Source: Modestobacter muralis (GTDB taxonomy: Bacteria > Actinomycetota > Actinomycetes > Mycobacteriales > Geodermatophilaceae). Taken from it: a stretch of 64,000 nt of DNA. The notes under the pieces are model-generated. The model made no database searches and was not told the DNA's origin. It saw only the letters and a list, made by a program, of their open reading frames with translations. A program made the position numbers and the translations under genes. The stretch spans positions 27,899 to 91,898 of the forward strand of contig NZ_JAAGWH010000039.1 in the NCBI RefSeq assembly GCF_010682105.1, read 5' to 3'. Within the stretch, counting starts at the first letter, position 1. Each line of letters opens with the position of its first letter. This document shows, piece after piece, positions 17,792 through 25,877 of this stretch.

Positions 17792-19309
17792 ATGCTCGAG
17801 ACCTTTTTCAGCAGCCTGGTCGGCATCTTCGAGCCGGTCACGTTCCTCACCATGCTGGTGGGTATCGCGATCGGCTTCGTTGTCGGCATCCTTCCCGGGC
17901 TAGGCGGATCGGTCAGCCTCGCGCTGATGTTGCCCTTCACGTTCTACATGGAGCCCGTGCAGGCCTTCGCCTTCCTGCTGGGGATGTACGTCGTCACGGC
18001 GACCACCGGTGACATCACCTCGGTGCTCTTCGGTGTGCCCGGCGAGGCGACGTCCGCCGCGACCGTGCTCGATGGTTATCCGCTGACGAGGCAGGGTCAG
18101 GCCGGCCGGGCGCTCGGGGGCGCGCTCGTGAGCTCGGCCATGGGCGCCATCCTGGGCGCCTTCGTACTGGCCCTCTCTGTGCCGATCATGCGCCCGCTGG
18201 TGCTCGCACTCGGCCCGCCCGAGTTCTTCATGCTGACGATCCTGGGGCTGAGCTTCGTGATCGCGCTGTCCGGCCGCGACATCGTCAAGGGCCTAGTCAT
18301 GGCCGCCCTCGGCTTCCTCGTCTCGATGGTCGGCCTCGACCCGCAGGCCGGCGTGCCCCGGTACGCGTTCGACTCGCTGTACCTCTGGGACGGTATCAAC
18401 ATCGTGGCGCTGGTTGTCGGCCTCTTCGGCGGCGCGGAACTGCTGCAGCTGATGCTCTCCAAGACCAGCATCTCCCAGCGGATGAGCGCCGACCCGTACG
18501 CGGGCCTCGGTCAGGGCGTCAGGGAGGTCTTCAAGCACTGGACCGTCGTCGTCCGTTCGAGCCTGATCGGGATCGGGATCGGGATCATCCCGGGCATGGG
18601 CGGGTCGGTGTCGCAGTTCATCGCCTATGGCTCGGCCCAGCAGGCGTCGAAAGAGCCCGAGAAGTTCGGCAAGGGGTCGATGGAGGGCGTGGTCGCCGCC
18701 GGGGCCAACAACAACGCCAAGGACTCGGGCTCGCTGATCCCGACGATCGCCTTCGGCATCCCGGGCAGCGTGTCGATGGCGGTCCTCCTCGGCGCCTTCA
18801 TCATCTCCGGCCTGAACCCCGGCCCGGAGATGCTGAACGAGAACCTGGACGTCACGTTCTCGATGGTGTGGATCATGGTGATCGCGAACTTGATCGCCGT
18901 CGTCGTCTCGCTGCTCCTGCTCAGGCAGCTGGTGAAGCTGTCCTTCCTCAAGGGCACCTGGCTGGTGCCCTTCCTGTTGATCCTGCTGTCGATCGGCGCG
19001 TTCACCGCCAACTACGCCTGGCAGGACGTCGTCGTCATGCTGGTCGCGGCCGCCCTCGGCGTCGTGTGCATCCACTGGGACTGGCCGCGGGTGCCGTTCC
19101 TGCTCGCGGTCGTCCTCGGGGCGACCGCGGAGCGCTACCTCTTCCTGTCCTACTCGCTCGACGGCTGGACCTGGCTGCGCGAGCCAGTGGTGCTCATTCT
19201 GGCTGTCCTGATCGTCCTGGTGATCGCGCTGCCCTACGTGCGACGGTCGCGCGACCGTCGCCGTGACGAGGCGGCGCGTGTCGCGGAGAACACGGAGGTG
19301 TCCCGATGA
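17792..19309 (+). CDS. tctA: tripartite tricarboxylate transporter, large permease TctA
   Basis: 505 aa, the family's usual length, with some ten to twelve hydrophobic helices. The two TctA signature loops are clear: GILPGLGGSVSLALMLPFTF near residues 32-51 and, in the repeat, GIIPGMGGSVSQFIAYGSAQ near 265-284. SGSLIPTIAFGIPGSVSMAV follows near 310. TctA with TctB forms the membrane part of secondary, binding-protein-dependent importers of citrate, other di- and tricarboxylates or aromatic dicarboxylates. It overlaps tctB by ATGA. No TctC binding-protein gene is found next to it, which is unusual. Confidence 0.93.
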   Translation: MLETFFSSLVGIFEPVTFLTMLVGIAIGFVVGILPGLGGSVSLALMLPFTFYMEPVQAFAFLLGMYVVTATTGDITSVLFGVPGEATSAATVLDGYPLTRQGQAGRALGGALVSSAMGAILGAFVLALSVPIMRPLVLALGPPEFFMLTILGLSFVIALSGRDIVKGLVMAALGFLVSMVGLDPQAGVPRYAFDSLYLWDGINIVALVVGLFGGAELLQLMLSKTSISQRMSADPYAGLGQGVREVFKHWTVVVRSSLIGIGIGIIPGMGGSVSQFIAYGSAQQASKEPEKFGKGSMEGVVAAGANNNAKDSGSLIPTIAFGIPGSVSMAVLLGAFIISGLNPGPEMLNENLDVTFSMVWIMVIANLIAVVVSLLLLRQLVKLSFLKGTWLVPFLLILLSIGAFTANYAWQDVVVMLVAAALGVVCIHWDWPRVPFLLAVVLGATAERYLFLSYSLDGWTWLREPVVLILAVLIVLVIALPYVRRSRDRRRDEAARVAENTEVSR

Positions 19310-20055
19310 CCAGGATGACCAAGAAGTCCGACGCGCCCGCCGCGGCAGGCGCCACCGCGCCCACGGGGAGAACGGCCATGGCACCTACGACCGACACCAC
19401 CGTGCGTCGGCCGCGGGCCGGTGACTGGGTCTTCGCCGTCGTGGTGCTCGCTGTCTTCGTGGCAGGATTCTTCCTGAGCCAAGACTGGCCATTCCGGGCC
19501 GCGTTGTTCCCGATGATGGTCACCGTCGCCGGGGCAGTTCTCTCGCTGTTCAAAATCATCGGTCTGGCGCTGCAGGCGGTGCGGGGGCGCCGGTCGGTCG
19601 GCGGGGTCGCCGTCGTCCCGTCGCAGTGGGCGGCCGAACTGCCGGCGCAGCCGGTCGATTCCTCGCCGGAGGGCGCCAACGTGCGGACGGCGGCCGTCGC
19701 CGCCGAGGGCAAGCGAGCCGAGGGCACCGCCCAGGTCACCCCTGACGACGTCCAGATCGTCGACGACGAGCAGGAGGAGGACGCGAGCATGGAGTACGTG
19801 TTCGCCTCCGCCGGCGGACGCTCATGGGCGGAGGCCATGGCCTGGGTCACCGCCTTCTTCGTCTCCTTCTTCGTGCTGGGCGCATACATCACTGTGCCGG
19901 TGTACGCATTTGCGTACCTACTGGTGGCGGGCAAGGCGAAGTGGTGGGCGGCGCTGATCTACGCCGTCGTCACCGGGCTGATCATCTTCGTTGTCTTCCG
20001 TGAGGTCGTGTTCATCCCGCTGCCGGAGAGCCCCTTCCCGGGACTGGGCTTCTAG
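19306..20055 (+). CDS. tctB: tripartite tricarboxylate transporter, small permease TctB
   Basis: 249 aa, longer than the usual 150-180. Four helices are expected and visible: WVFAVVVLAVFVAGFFL near residue 41, ALFPMMVTVAGAVLSLF near 67, AMAWVTAFFVSFFVLGAYI near 180 and the last ALIYAVVTGLIIFVVFREVV. Between helices 2 and 3 is an extended acidic linker (DDVQIVDDEQEEDASMEYVF) of about 70 residues that explains the extra length. Coupled to tctA and followed by a perfect 14-bp terminator hairpin. It supports TctA in the membrane; the function of the acidic linker is unknown. Confidence 0.88.
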   Translation: MTRMTKKSDAPAAAGATAPTGRTAMAPTTDTTVRRPRAGDWVFAVVVLAVFVAGFFLSQDWPFRAALFPMMVTVAGAVLSLFKIIGLALQAVRGRRSVGGVAVVPSQWAAELPAQPVDSSPEGANVRTAAVAAEGKRAEGTAQVTPDDVQIVDDEQEEDASMEYVFASAGGRSWAEAMAWVTAFFVSFFVLGAYITVPVYAFAYLLVAGKAKWWAALIYAVVTGLIIFVVFREVVFIPLPESPFPGLGF

Positions 20056-20061
20056 CCGCGG

Positions 20062-20091
20062 GCGCCCTGGAGCGGCCCCGCTCCAGGGCGC
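20062..20091 (+). terminator. 14-bp hairpin after tctB
   Basis: Perfect arms 20062-20075 and 20078-20091 around a CC centre, 7 bases after the tctB stop. No T tract follows. It ends the tctAB unit and sets the downstream aldolase apart. Confidence 0.75.
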
Positions 20092-20395
20092 TGGCGGCAG
20101 CGCGGTCCTTCTGTTTCACGGGTGGTCGAGCAGGCCGATCCGGTACCAGGGCACGAGATCGTCCGGCACCGCCGACCGTCGAGGACGGCGAGATGGTCCG
20201 GCTGCACGAGGGGGTTGTGACCGGGAACGTCTGTGGCCGGTGACGTGAGGACACCGTCGCGCGTCGGCCGCGACGCCGAAGGCCCGCAACCCTTTCAGAA
20301 TCAGGATCTGTGTTGCAGAGTGTGCGGTGTCGTCGCCCGCGTCGCCGCACGTCCGTGATCGGCGAGCGCTCGGGCCCGAGCGGAGAGGGAGCCCC
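20092..20395. other. intergenic before the aldolase gene
   Basis: No intact gene. A short minus-strand frame ends with VPDDLVPWYRIGLLDHP and a stop near 20116, possibly the tail of a lost gene. Confidence 0.35.
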
Positions 20396-21109
20396 TTGTC
20401 ACAAGGACGGACCACGGAGGGTGTGCGGGACCAGCGCGCCGAACTGGCCGAGGCCAACCACGTACTCGTTGACCAGGGCATCCTCGACGGCTTCGGTCAC
20501 GTCAGCGTGCGCTCGGCGGAGGACCCCGACACCTTCCTCTTGGCGCGCAATCTCGCGCCCGGGCTGGTGCAGCCCGAGGACGTGCAGGTGTTCACCCTGC
20601 AGGGCGAGACGGACGACCCACGCAAGCCCTATCTCGAGCGCTACATCCACTCCGAGATCTACCGGGCCCGGCCCGACGTCCGAGCGGTGGTGCACAGCCA
20701 TTCGCCGGCCGTGATCCCGTTCGGGGTCTCCACGGTGCCGCTGCGGCCGATCCTGCACATGGCCGGCTTCCTGGCCCCGCGGGTGCCGGTGTTCGAGGCC
20801 CGGGACACGCTGGGCTCAGGGTCGGACCTGCTCGTCGGCACGGCCGCCTCCGGCGCCGCGCTCGCCGAAGTCCTGGGTGATGCCGCCGTCGTCCTCATGC
20901 GCGGACATGGGTTCACCTCGGTGGCTACCTCCATCCCCGAGGTCGTGTACCGGGCGGTGTACACAGGCGTGAACGCGCGAGTGCAGGCCGAGGCGCTGCG
21001 GCTGGGCGAGTGCACGTACCTGAGCGATGAGGAGGCTGCGGCCACGGTGGCCACCAACACTCCGCAGATCGGGCGGGCCTGGCAGTACTGGCGGGACCGG
21101 ACCGCCTGA
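20396..21109 (+). CDS. class II aldolase/adducin-fold enzyme (possible aromatic-pathway decarboxylase)
   Basis: 237 aa. A TTG at 20396 is chosen because GGAGAGGGA sits five bases before it; a GTG at 20422 is the alternative. Family marks are HVSVRS near residue 40, the metal-binding HSHSPAVIPFGVSTVPLRPI near 100-119 and a third His in VLMRGHGFTSVAT near 165. The fold covers fuculose-phosphate aldolases and decarboxylases of aromatic catabolism; HSHSPAVIPFGV...PLRP with a following HMAGF recalls 2-hydroxy-3-carboxymuconic-semialdehyde or dihydroxyphthalate decarboxylases. Its neighbours, a carboxylate permease and a bicupin, fit an aromatic-acid route. The exact reaction is inferred. Confidence 0.82.
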   Translation: MSQGRTTEGVRDQRAELAEANHVLVDQGILDGFGHVSVRSAEDPDTFLLARNLAPGLVQPEDVQVFTLQGETDDPRKPYLERYIHSEIYRARPDVRAVVHSHSPAVIPFGVSTVPLRPILHMAGFLAPRVPVFEARDTLGSGSDLLVGTAASGAALAEVLGDAAVVLMRGHGFTSVATSIPEVVYRAVYTGVNARVQAEALRLGECTYLSDEEAAATVATNTPQIGRAWQYWRDRTA

Positions 21110-21629
21110 GTAGTGCATGCATGACAGGCAGCGGGTTGGTCGCTCGGGGCCCGCAACGGGCTCGGTCTGCATGTCGCCCATGCCCAGTGGAAGTCGTTGA
21201 ACGCGTCGGCCACGGTGTAGCTGTGTACGACCTCGGCCACCGGGGGAGCAGGCCAACTACGTTGCCCCCACGGGCCTGGACCTCCCTCGATCCGGGGGAG
21301 CGCCGGGTGCGCGGCTCCTTCGGTGGGTTGTCATGCCTCGATCTGGTCGGCACGCTCGGGCGGATGCAGGGAGGGTCGGGCGGGTCGCCCCCGGCCGGTG
21401 ACCTGACGAAGTGGGCGGCGGTCAGCGGCGTCGGCAGGTCCCCGTCGGCTGGGGCTCGGGGACCAGGTCGTCGTCGTCCGACGTTCCGCATCGTGTCCAG
21501 CTGGCTGAGGCGCGAGAGGGGCCGCCGGTCACGTCCGCTGGCGTCGGGGTGTGACGCCTAGCGCGTCCCCGGGTCGAGGCCATAGCGTTCAGCAAATGGT
21601 CTTACCACCGGCCGCCGAGGAGGCACCGC
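21110..21629. other. 520-base gap, nothing supported
   Basis: A minus-strand frame near 21240 starts MAEVVHSYTVADAFNDFHWA, which looks protein-like for about 25 residues and then degenerates; it may be a relic. No hairpin or promoter motif is convincing. Confidence 0.35.
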
Positions 21630-22727
21630 ATGGAGCAGGAACGGACGAAGTCCCAGAGTCGCGAGCAGACCGCGCAGAACGTGCACGTCTACGACGACCA
21701 CTACAAGCAGGCCCGGATCTACGTGCGGGAACTGGCCAGCAACCGGTACACCTTGACCGGGGAGCGGCGGGAACGCGTCACGACGGTTCCCCGCGTCTGG
21801 ACCCCGACGCTGGGGGAGGGGCTGAGCCTCAAGGAGAACTGGAACATCATCGATCCCGGTGACGAGCAGTTCCGCACGCAGAGCCTGCACCTGCACTTCG
21901 TCGTGATCCAGCCCAACGGGCGCAACGACGGGCACGGGCACCAGAACGAGGCGCTGTTCTACGTGCTCGAGGGAAACGGCTACGAGACGCACGACGGCAA
22001 GGACTACCCGTGGCACACCGGTGACGCGGTCGCGGTCCACAACGACTGCGTCCACTGGCACAACAACCCGGACCCGGAGAAGCGCGCGGTCTGCCTGGTC
22101 ATGAAGCCCAAGCCGCTGTCGCTGTTCCTCGGGCTCACCTTCCAGGGAAAGATCGGCACCAAGCCGGCCGACGAGGACCAGTGGGAGCCGCGCACCGAGT
22201 GGCTGACCGCCCGCCCCGAAGGTGACGAGTTCGTCCCCAAGGTGCTCACGCCGGCGGACACCGAGTGGCAGTGGACGGAGTTCGGCCACGTCCGCCAGAT
22301 CGCCGGCAAGGGCGCGCCCCTGCGGATCAAGGGCACCGACGCCTACCTCCACGAGATCCCGGCCGGCAGTCGCTCCGGCAAGCGGTGGCAGATGGCCGAC
22401 GAGGCCGTGCACGTCCTCGACGGCGAGGGCTACGACCTGCACTGGGACGTCGAGGCCGAGATCGCCGACCAGTTCTACGCGCGGGTGGCGAAGAAGCCCA
22501 CCCGGTGGGACTGGAAGAAGGGCGACATGATCTGGGTGCCGCACAACACGATCGTGCAGCGCTTCAGCACCGGAACCGGCTCCGCGAAGCTCATCGGGGC
22601 GTCCAACAGCATCTACGCCGAGCTCGGCTACTCCCGCATCGTCCACTTCGAGAACGCGCCGGAGTTCGACGACGCGTCGCTGCGCGCCGCCGCGGGTGAG
22701 GGCTTCACGGCGCCGCCGACCGCCTGA
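21630..22727 (+). CDS. bicupin protein (putative metal-dependent dioxygenase or isomerase)
   Basis: 365 aa, ATG preceded by GAGGAGG. Two cupin barrels are seen. The first carries the metal motif GHGHQNEALFYVLEGNGYE (His-x-His...Glu) near residues 101-119 and the second-half His in HNDCVHWHNN near 140-149. The C-terminal barrel has MADEAVHVLDGEGYDLHWDV near 250 and ends with WVPHNTIVQRFST. Only the first barrel appears to have a full metal site. Many bicupins cleave aromatic rings (gentisate-type) or act on oxo acids. Next to a class II aldolase-fold gene, a ring-cleavage role is attractive but unproved. Confidence 0.82.
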   Translation: MEQERTKSQSREQTAQNVHVYDDHYKQARIYVRELASNRYTLTGERRERVTTVPRVWTPTLGEGLSLKENWNIIDPGDEQFRTQSLHLHFVVIQPNGRNDGHGHQNEALFYVLEGNGYETHDGKDYPWHTGDAVAVHNDCVHWHNNPDPEKRAVCLVMKPKPLSLFLGLTFQGKIGTKPADEDQWEPRTEWLTARPEGDEFVPKVLTPADTEWQWTEFGHVRQIAGKGAPLRIKGTDAYLHEIPAGSRSGKRWQMADEAVHVLDGEGYDLHWDVEAEIADQFYARVAKKPTRWDWKKGDMIWVPHNTIVQRFSTGTGSAKLIGASNSIYAELGYSRIVHFENAPEFDDASLRAAAGEGFTAPPTA

Positions 22728-22734
22728 ACCGACA

Positions 22735-22777
22735 CGACCGCGACCGCGCCGGGGCACTTCCGGCGCGGTCGCGGTCG
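22735..22777. terminator. bidirectional terminator between convergent cupin and AAA ATPase genes
   Basis: Perfect 18-bp arms (22735-22752 and 22760-22777) with a 7-base loop ggcactt. It lies between two converging stop codons (22727 and 22788), so it can serve both strands. Confidence 0.85.
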
Positions 22778-22787
22778 CGTTCCGGGA

Positions 22788-24983
22788 TCAGGCCGTCCGC
22801 GCCGTCTCGGCGAGGACCGCGTCGAAAGTCGCGATGTCGAGCCGCGGGTCGGGGGAGGCCTGGTCGAGGTCGAGGGCGGCCAGCTTCGCGTTCTGCACCA
22901 GGAAGGCGAGGTCGGCGCCGGTCAGACCCGTCGTCCGCGGGACCAGGTGGGCGATGACCTCGTCGAGGGTCAGCCCGTCCCCGAGCGCCGCGCCGGCCAG
23001 GTGGATGCGCAGGATCTCCGACCGGCCCGCCTCCTCGGGCGGGCCGACGTGCAGGTGGACGCCGAACCTGCCGGGACGGAGCGCGGCCGGGTCCACCATG
23101 GACATGCGGTTGGTGGCCCCGATGACGATCACCTGGCTGCGAGACTCCATCCCGTCGAGCTCGGCGAGCAGCTGGTTCACGACCCGCTGCGGCGCCCGGG
23201 TGCCCTCGTGCTCCAGATCGCTGCGCTGGGGGACGACCGCGTCCAGCTGGTCGAAGAAGACGATGCAGGGGGCCGCGCGCCGGGCGACGTCGAAGATGTG
23301 GCGGACGCTCTCCTCGGACTCACCGAGCCACTGGGAGAACAGCTCCGGGCCCTGGATGGGTAGGAAGTTGACACCGGACTCGCGGGCGATGGCCTGTGCC
23401 AGCAGCGTCTTGCCCGTCCCCGGCGGTCCGTACAGCAGGACGCCGAGGTTGCTGGACAGCCCGATCCGCTCGAACACCTCAGGATGCCGCAGCGGCTTCT
23501 CCACCAGGTCCTGCAGGCGGCTCTTGACGTGCTCGAGCCCGCCGATGTCGGCCCACGTCACCCTGGGGTAGGTGATGAGCGACTCGCGCATCGCCGCCGG
23601 CTGCACCGTGCGCAGCGCCGACTCGAAGTCGGCCCCGGTGACCACGAGGTCCTCCGCCGCCGGGTAGGACGCCATGGACGGTGCGTCCACGAACCGCGTC
23701 GAGGCCCGCCGCAGCGCGTTCAGGCCCGCCTCACGGCTGAGCTCCATGATGTCGGCCCCGACGAAGCCGTACGCACGGTCGGCGATCGCCGGCAGCGCCG
23801 CCAGCGCGTCCTCGGCCAGCGGCATCTCACGGGTCTGCACGCGCAGGATCTGCTCGCGCGCCTCCACCCCCGGGGTGGGGAAGTGGATCTCCCGGTCGAA
23901 TCGCCCGGCCCGGCGCAGAGCCGGGTCGATCGCCTCCACCCGGTTCGTCGTGCCGATGACCAGGACCCCCTCCGCCCGCCTGAGCCCGTCGAGGAGGGCC
24001 AGCAGCTGGGTGACCGTCCGTGCCTCGGTCGTGCTGGTGGCCATGCGCCGGGCCGGGGCGATGGCGTCCAGCTCGTCGATGAAGATGATCGACGGCGGGT
24101 TGAGGCTGGCCTCGGCGAAGACCTTGCGGAGGTTCGCCTCCGTCTCACCGGAGAAGGTGCCGACGACCTCGGGGCCGTTGATGTAGAAGAGCTCGGCGTT
24201 GATCTCGTTGGCCACGCTGCGGGCGAGCAGGGTCTTCCCCGTGCCCGGGGCGCCGTGGAAGATCACGCCCCGCGGAGGATTGATGCCCAGCTGGCGGTAC
24301 ACCTGCGGGAAGATCAGCGGCAGCTCAACGAACTCCCGTACCTCGCGGATCTGCGGGGTCAGGCCGCCGACGTCCTCGAAGGTCGTGTCGAGCACCGTCT
24401 CCGAGACCTTGTCGTGGTCGTGCTCGTGGTCGCCGGGCCCGTGGTGGTGGTCGTCCTGGACCAGCCAGATCGTCGTCTCGCCGGTCACGACGCCCTCGTG
24501 CCCACCCGCGCCGTCCTCGGCGGGCGCGACGAAGTGCACCTCGTAGGTCACCCCGGCGAGACCGTCGGGGAGGCGGACGTACAGCAGCATCCCCGGCCGG
24601 ACGGCGACGCGCTGCTCGGCCAGGACGCGCCGTAGCGTCGGCACCAGCTGCGGATCGAAGCGCTGGCTCATGTCCAGCCCGGGCACCAGGGCGACCTCCC
24701 GGGCGGGCGCCGGTTCCACCCGCTCCAGGGTCACCTGCTCGTGCGGATAGGCCTTGAGGGCCTGCCGGGTGAACCGGTCGACGCGCACGGCACCGGCTCG
24801 CGGCTCGTCCACCGGGCCCGCGACCCGGCACAGCGCGCTGCGCCCGCGCTCCGTGGAGATCCGCACGACATCTCCTTCGCCTGCTCCGACCGCCGCTCGG
24901 ACGTCGGGGGCCAGGACGACCGTGCACAGGTGGGCGACCCGGTAGTCGATCGGGCGGGAATCGACGACGGCAGGCGATGGCAT
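22788..24983 (-). CDS. Cdc48/VCP-like double AAA+ ATPase (actinobacterial Cpa-like)
   Basis: 731 aa from the ATG at 24983. The N-terminal 180 residues resemble the Cdc48 N-domain (GEGDVVRISTERG). A His-rich linker DDHHHGPGDHEHDHD follows near 180. The first ATPase domain has GAPGTGKT near 243 and IIFIDELDAIAP near 300; the second has GPPGTGKT near 518 and CIVFFDQLDAVVP near 577. In the second Walker B motif the catalytic Glu is replaced by Gln, so D2 may bind but hardly hydrolyse ATP. Actinobacterial Cdc48-like proteins (Cpa) were reported to bind the proteasome; that role is inferred here. It ends at a shared terminator. Confidence 0.9.
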   Translation of the reverse strand: MPSPAVVDSRPIDYRVAHLCTVVLAPDVRAAVGAGEGDVVRISTERGRSALCRVAGPVDEPRAGAVRVDRFTRQALKAYPHEQVTLERVEPAPAREVALVPGLDMSQRFDPQLVPTLRRVLAEQRVAVRPGMLLYVRLPDGLAGVTYEVHFVAPAEDGAGGHEGVVTGETTIWLVQDDHHHGPGDHEHDHDKVSETVLDTTFEDVGGLTPQIREVREFVELPLIFPQVYRQLGINPPRGVIFHGAPGTGKTLLARSVANEINAELFYINGPEVVGTFSGETEANLRKVFAEASLNPPSIIFIDELDAIAPARRMATSTTEARTVTQLLALLDGLRRAEGVLVIGTTNRVEAIDPALRRAGRFDREIHFPTPGVEAREQILRVQTREMPLAEDALAALPAIADRAYGFVGADIMELSREAGLNALRRASTRFVDAPSMASYPAAEDLVVTGADFESALRTVQPAAMRESLITYPRVTWADIGGLEHVKSRLQDLVEKPLRHPEVFERIGLSSNLGVLLYGPPGTGKTLLAQAIARESGVNFLPIQGPELFSQWLGESEESVRHIFDVARRAAPCIVFFDQLDAVVPQRSDLEHEGTRAPQRVVNQLLAELDGMESRSQVIVIGATNRMSMVDPAALRPGRFGVHLHVGPPEEAGRSEILRIHLAGAALGDGLTLDEVIAHLVPRTTGLTGADLAFLVQNAKLAALDLDQASPDPRLDIATFDAVLAETARTA

Positions 24984-25171
24984 GAGACTCCGTTCGACGG
25001 GGGGTCTGCCGCCGATGGTTGTCCTACGGGTCCGCCGGTGGCCAGGCCATTCTGCCGAGTAGCCGAATGCTCGGCGTGCCCCCGGGGTCCGTATCGCGGC
25101 GTTCGTCCCGTTGTGGGTTCTCGCCCCGGGTCTGATGGAGGCTCTCGATCCGCTGAGGACGAGAGTCATGG

Positions 25172-25877
25172 CGGCACCGGGAAGTACCCCGACGAGCTCC
25201 GGGAGCGAGCGGTCCGGCTGGTGCCCGACGCACGACGGGATCCAGCGACCGCACCGGGGCGTGCGGCGGATCGGTGACCAACGGGGGATCAACCCCGAGA
25301 CGCTGCCCAACTGGATGGCCCATCCAGGGATCGACGAAGGCCACCGGCCCGGCACCGCCACCGATGACGCGACGCGGTTGGCGGAGCTGGAGCGGAAGAA
25401 CCGGGAGCCCTGCCGGGCCAGTGCGATCTTGAAGTGCATCGGATCTCTTCGCGGCGGAGCTCCACCGCCCACAGCGGTGATCGTCGAGTCCATCGACGTC
25501 CACCGGGATGAGCACGGGGTCCAGCCGATCGGCGCGCAGCTGGAGATCGCGCCGGGCCTGCTACGCCATGAAGACTCGCGAGCCGTCAGCGCGGTCGGTG
25601 ACCGATGCGGCGGCCACGGCGGTGATCGAGCGGGTGCATGCGGAGAACTTCGGCATCTACGGCGCCCGCACGGTGCACACGCATCTGCGCCGGCAGGGCC
25701 ACGCCGTGGGCCGGTGCACGGTCGAGCGGCTGATGCGCAGCGTCGGGCTACGCGGCATCACCTGGGCGAGGGGCCCGTGGGCCACGATCCCCGGAACCGT
25801 CCGGACACCCGCCCGGACCTGGTCGAACGGGCGTTCACCGCGACCGGCCCGGACCAACTGTGGGTCGCCGGCATCAC
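25172..25877 (+). pseudogene. IS3-family transposase remnant (OrfA/OrfB, frameshifted and truncated)
   Basis: Parts of both IS3 reading frames survive in three frames. OrfA: KYPDELRERAVRLVPDARRD, then INPETLPNW and TRLAELERKNREPCRASAIL. OrfB: VIVESIDVHRDEHGVQPIGA, then AVIERVHAENFGIYGARTVH, GRCTVERLMRSVGLRGITWA and finally VERAFTATGPDQLWVAGIT, the place where the DDE domain begins. Everything after that (the catalytic D, D and E) is missing, and the 3' end of the LysR gene (opposite strand) begins right there. The element is inactive. Its ends and target duplications are not seen. Confidence 0.85.

Noticed and set aside
18293..19384. 363-codon minus-strand frame opposite tctA
   Set aside because: Composition dominated by His, Asp, Arg and Gln repeats, typical of antisense to hydrophobic helices.
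23484..24635. 383-codon plus-strand frame opposite the AAA ATPase
   Set aside because: Shadow frame; the minus strand carries both complete ATPase domains.
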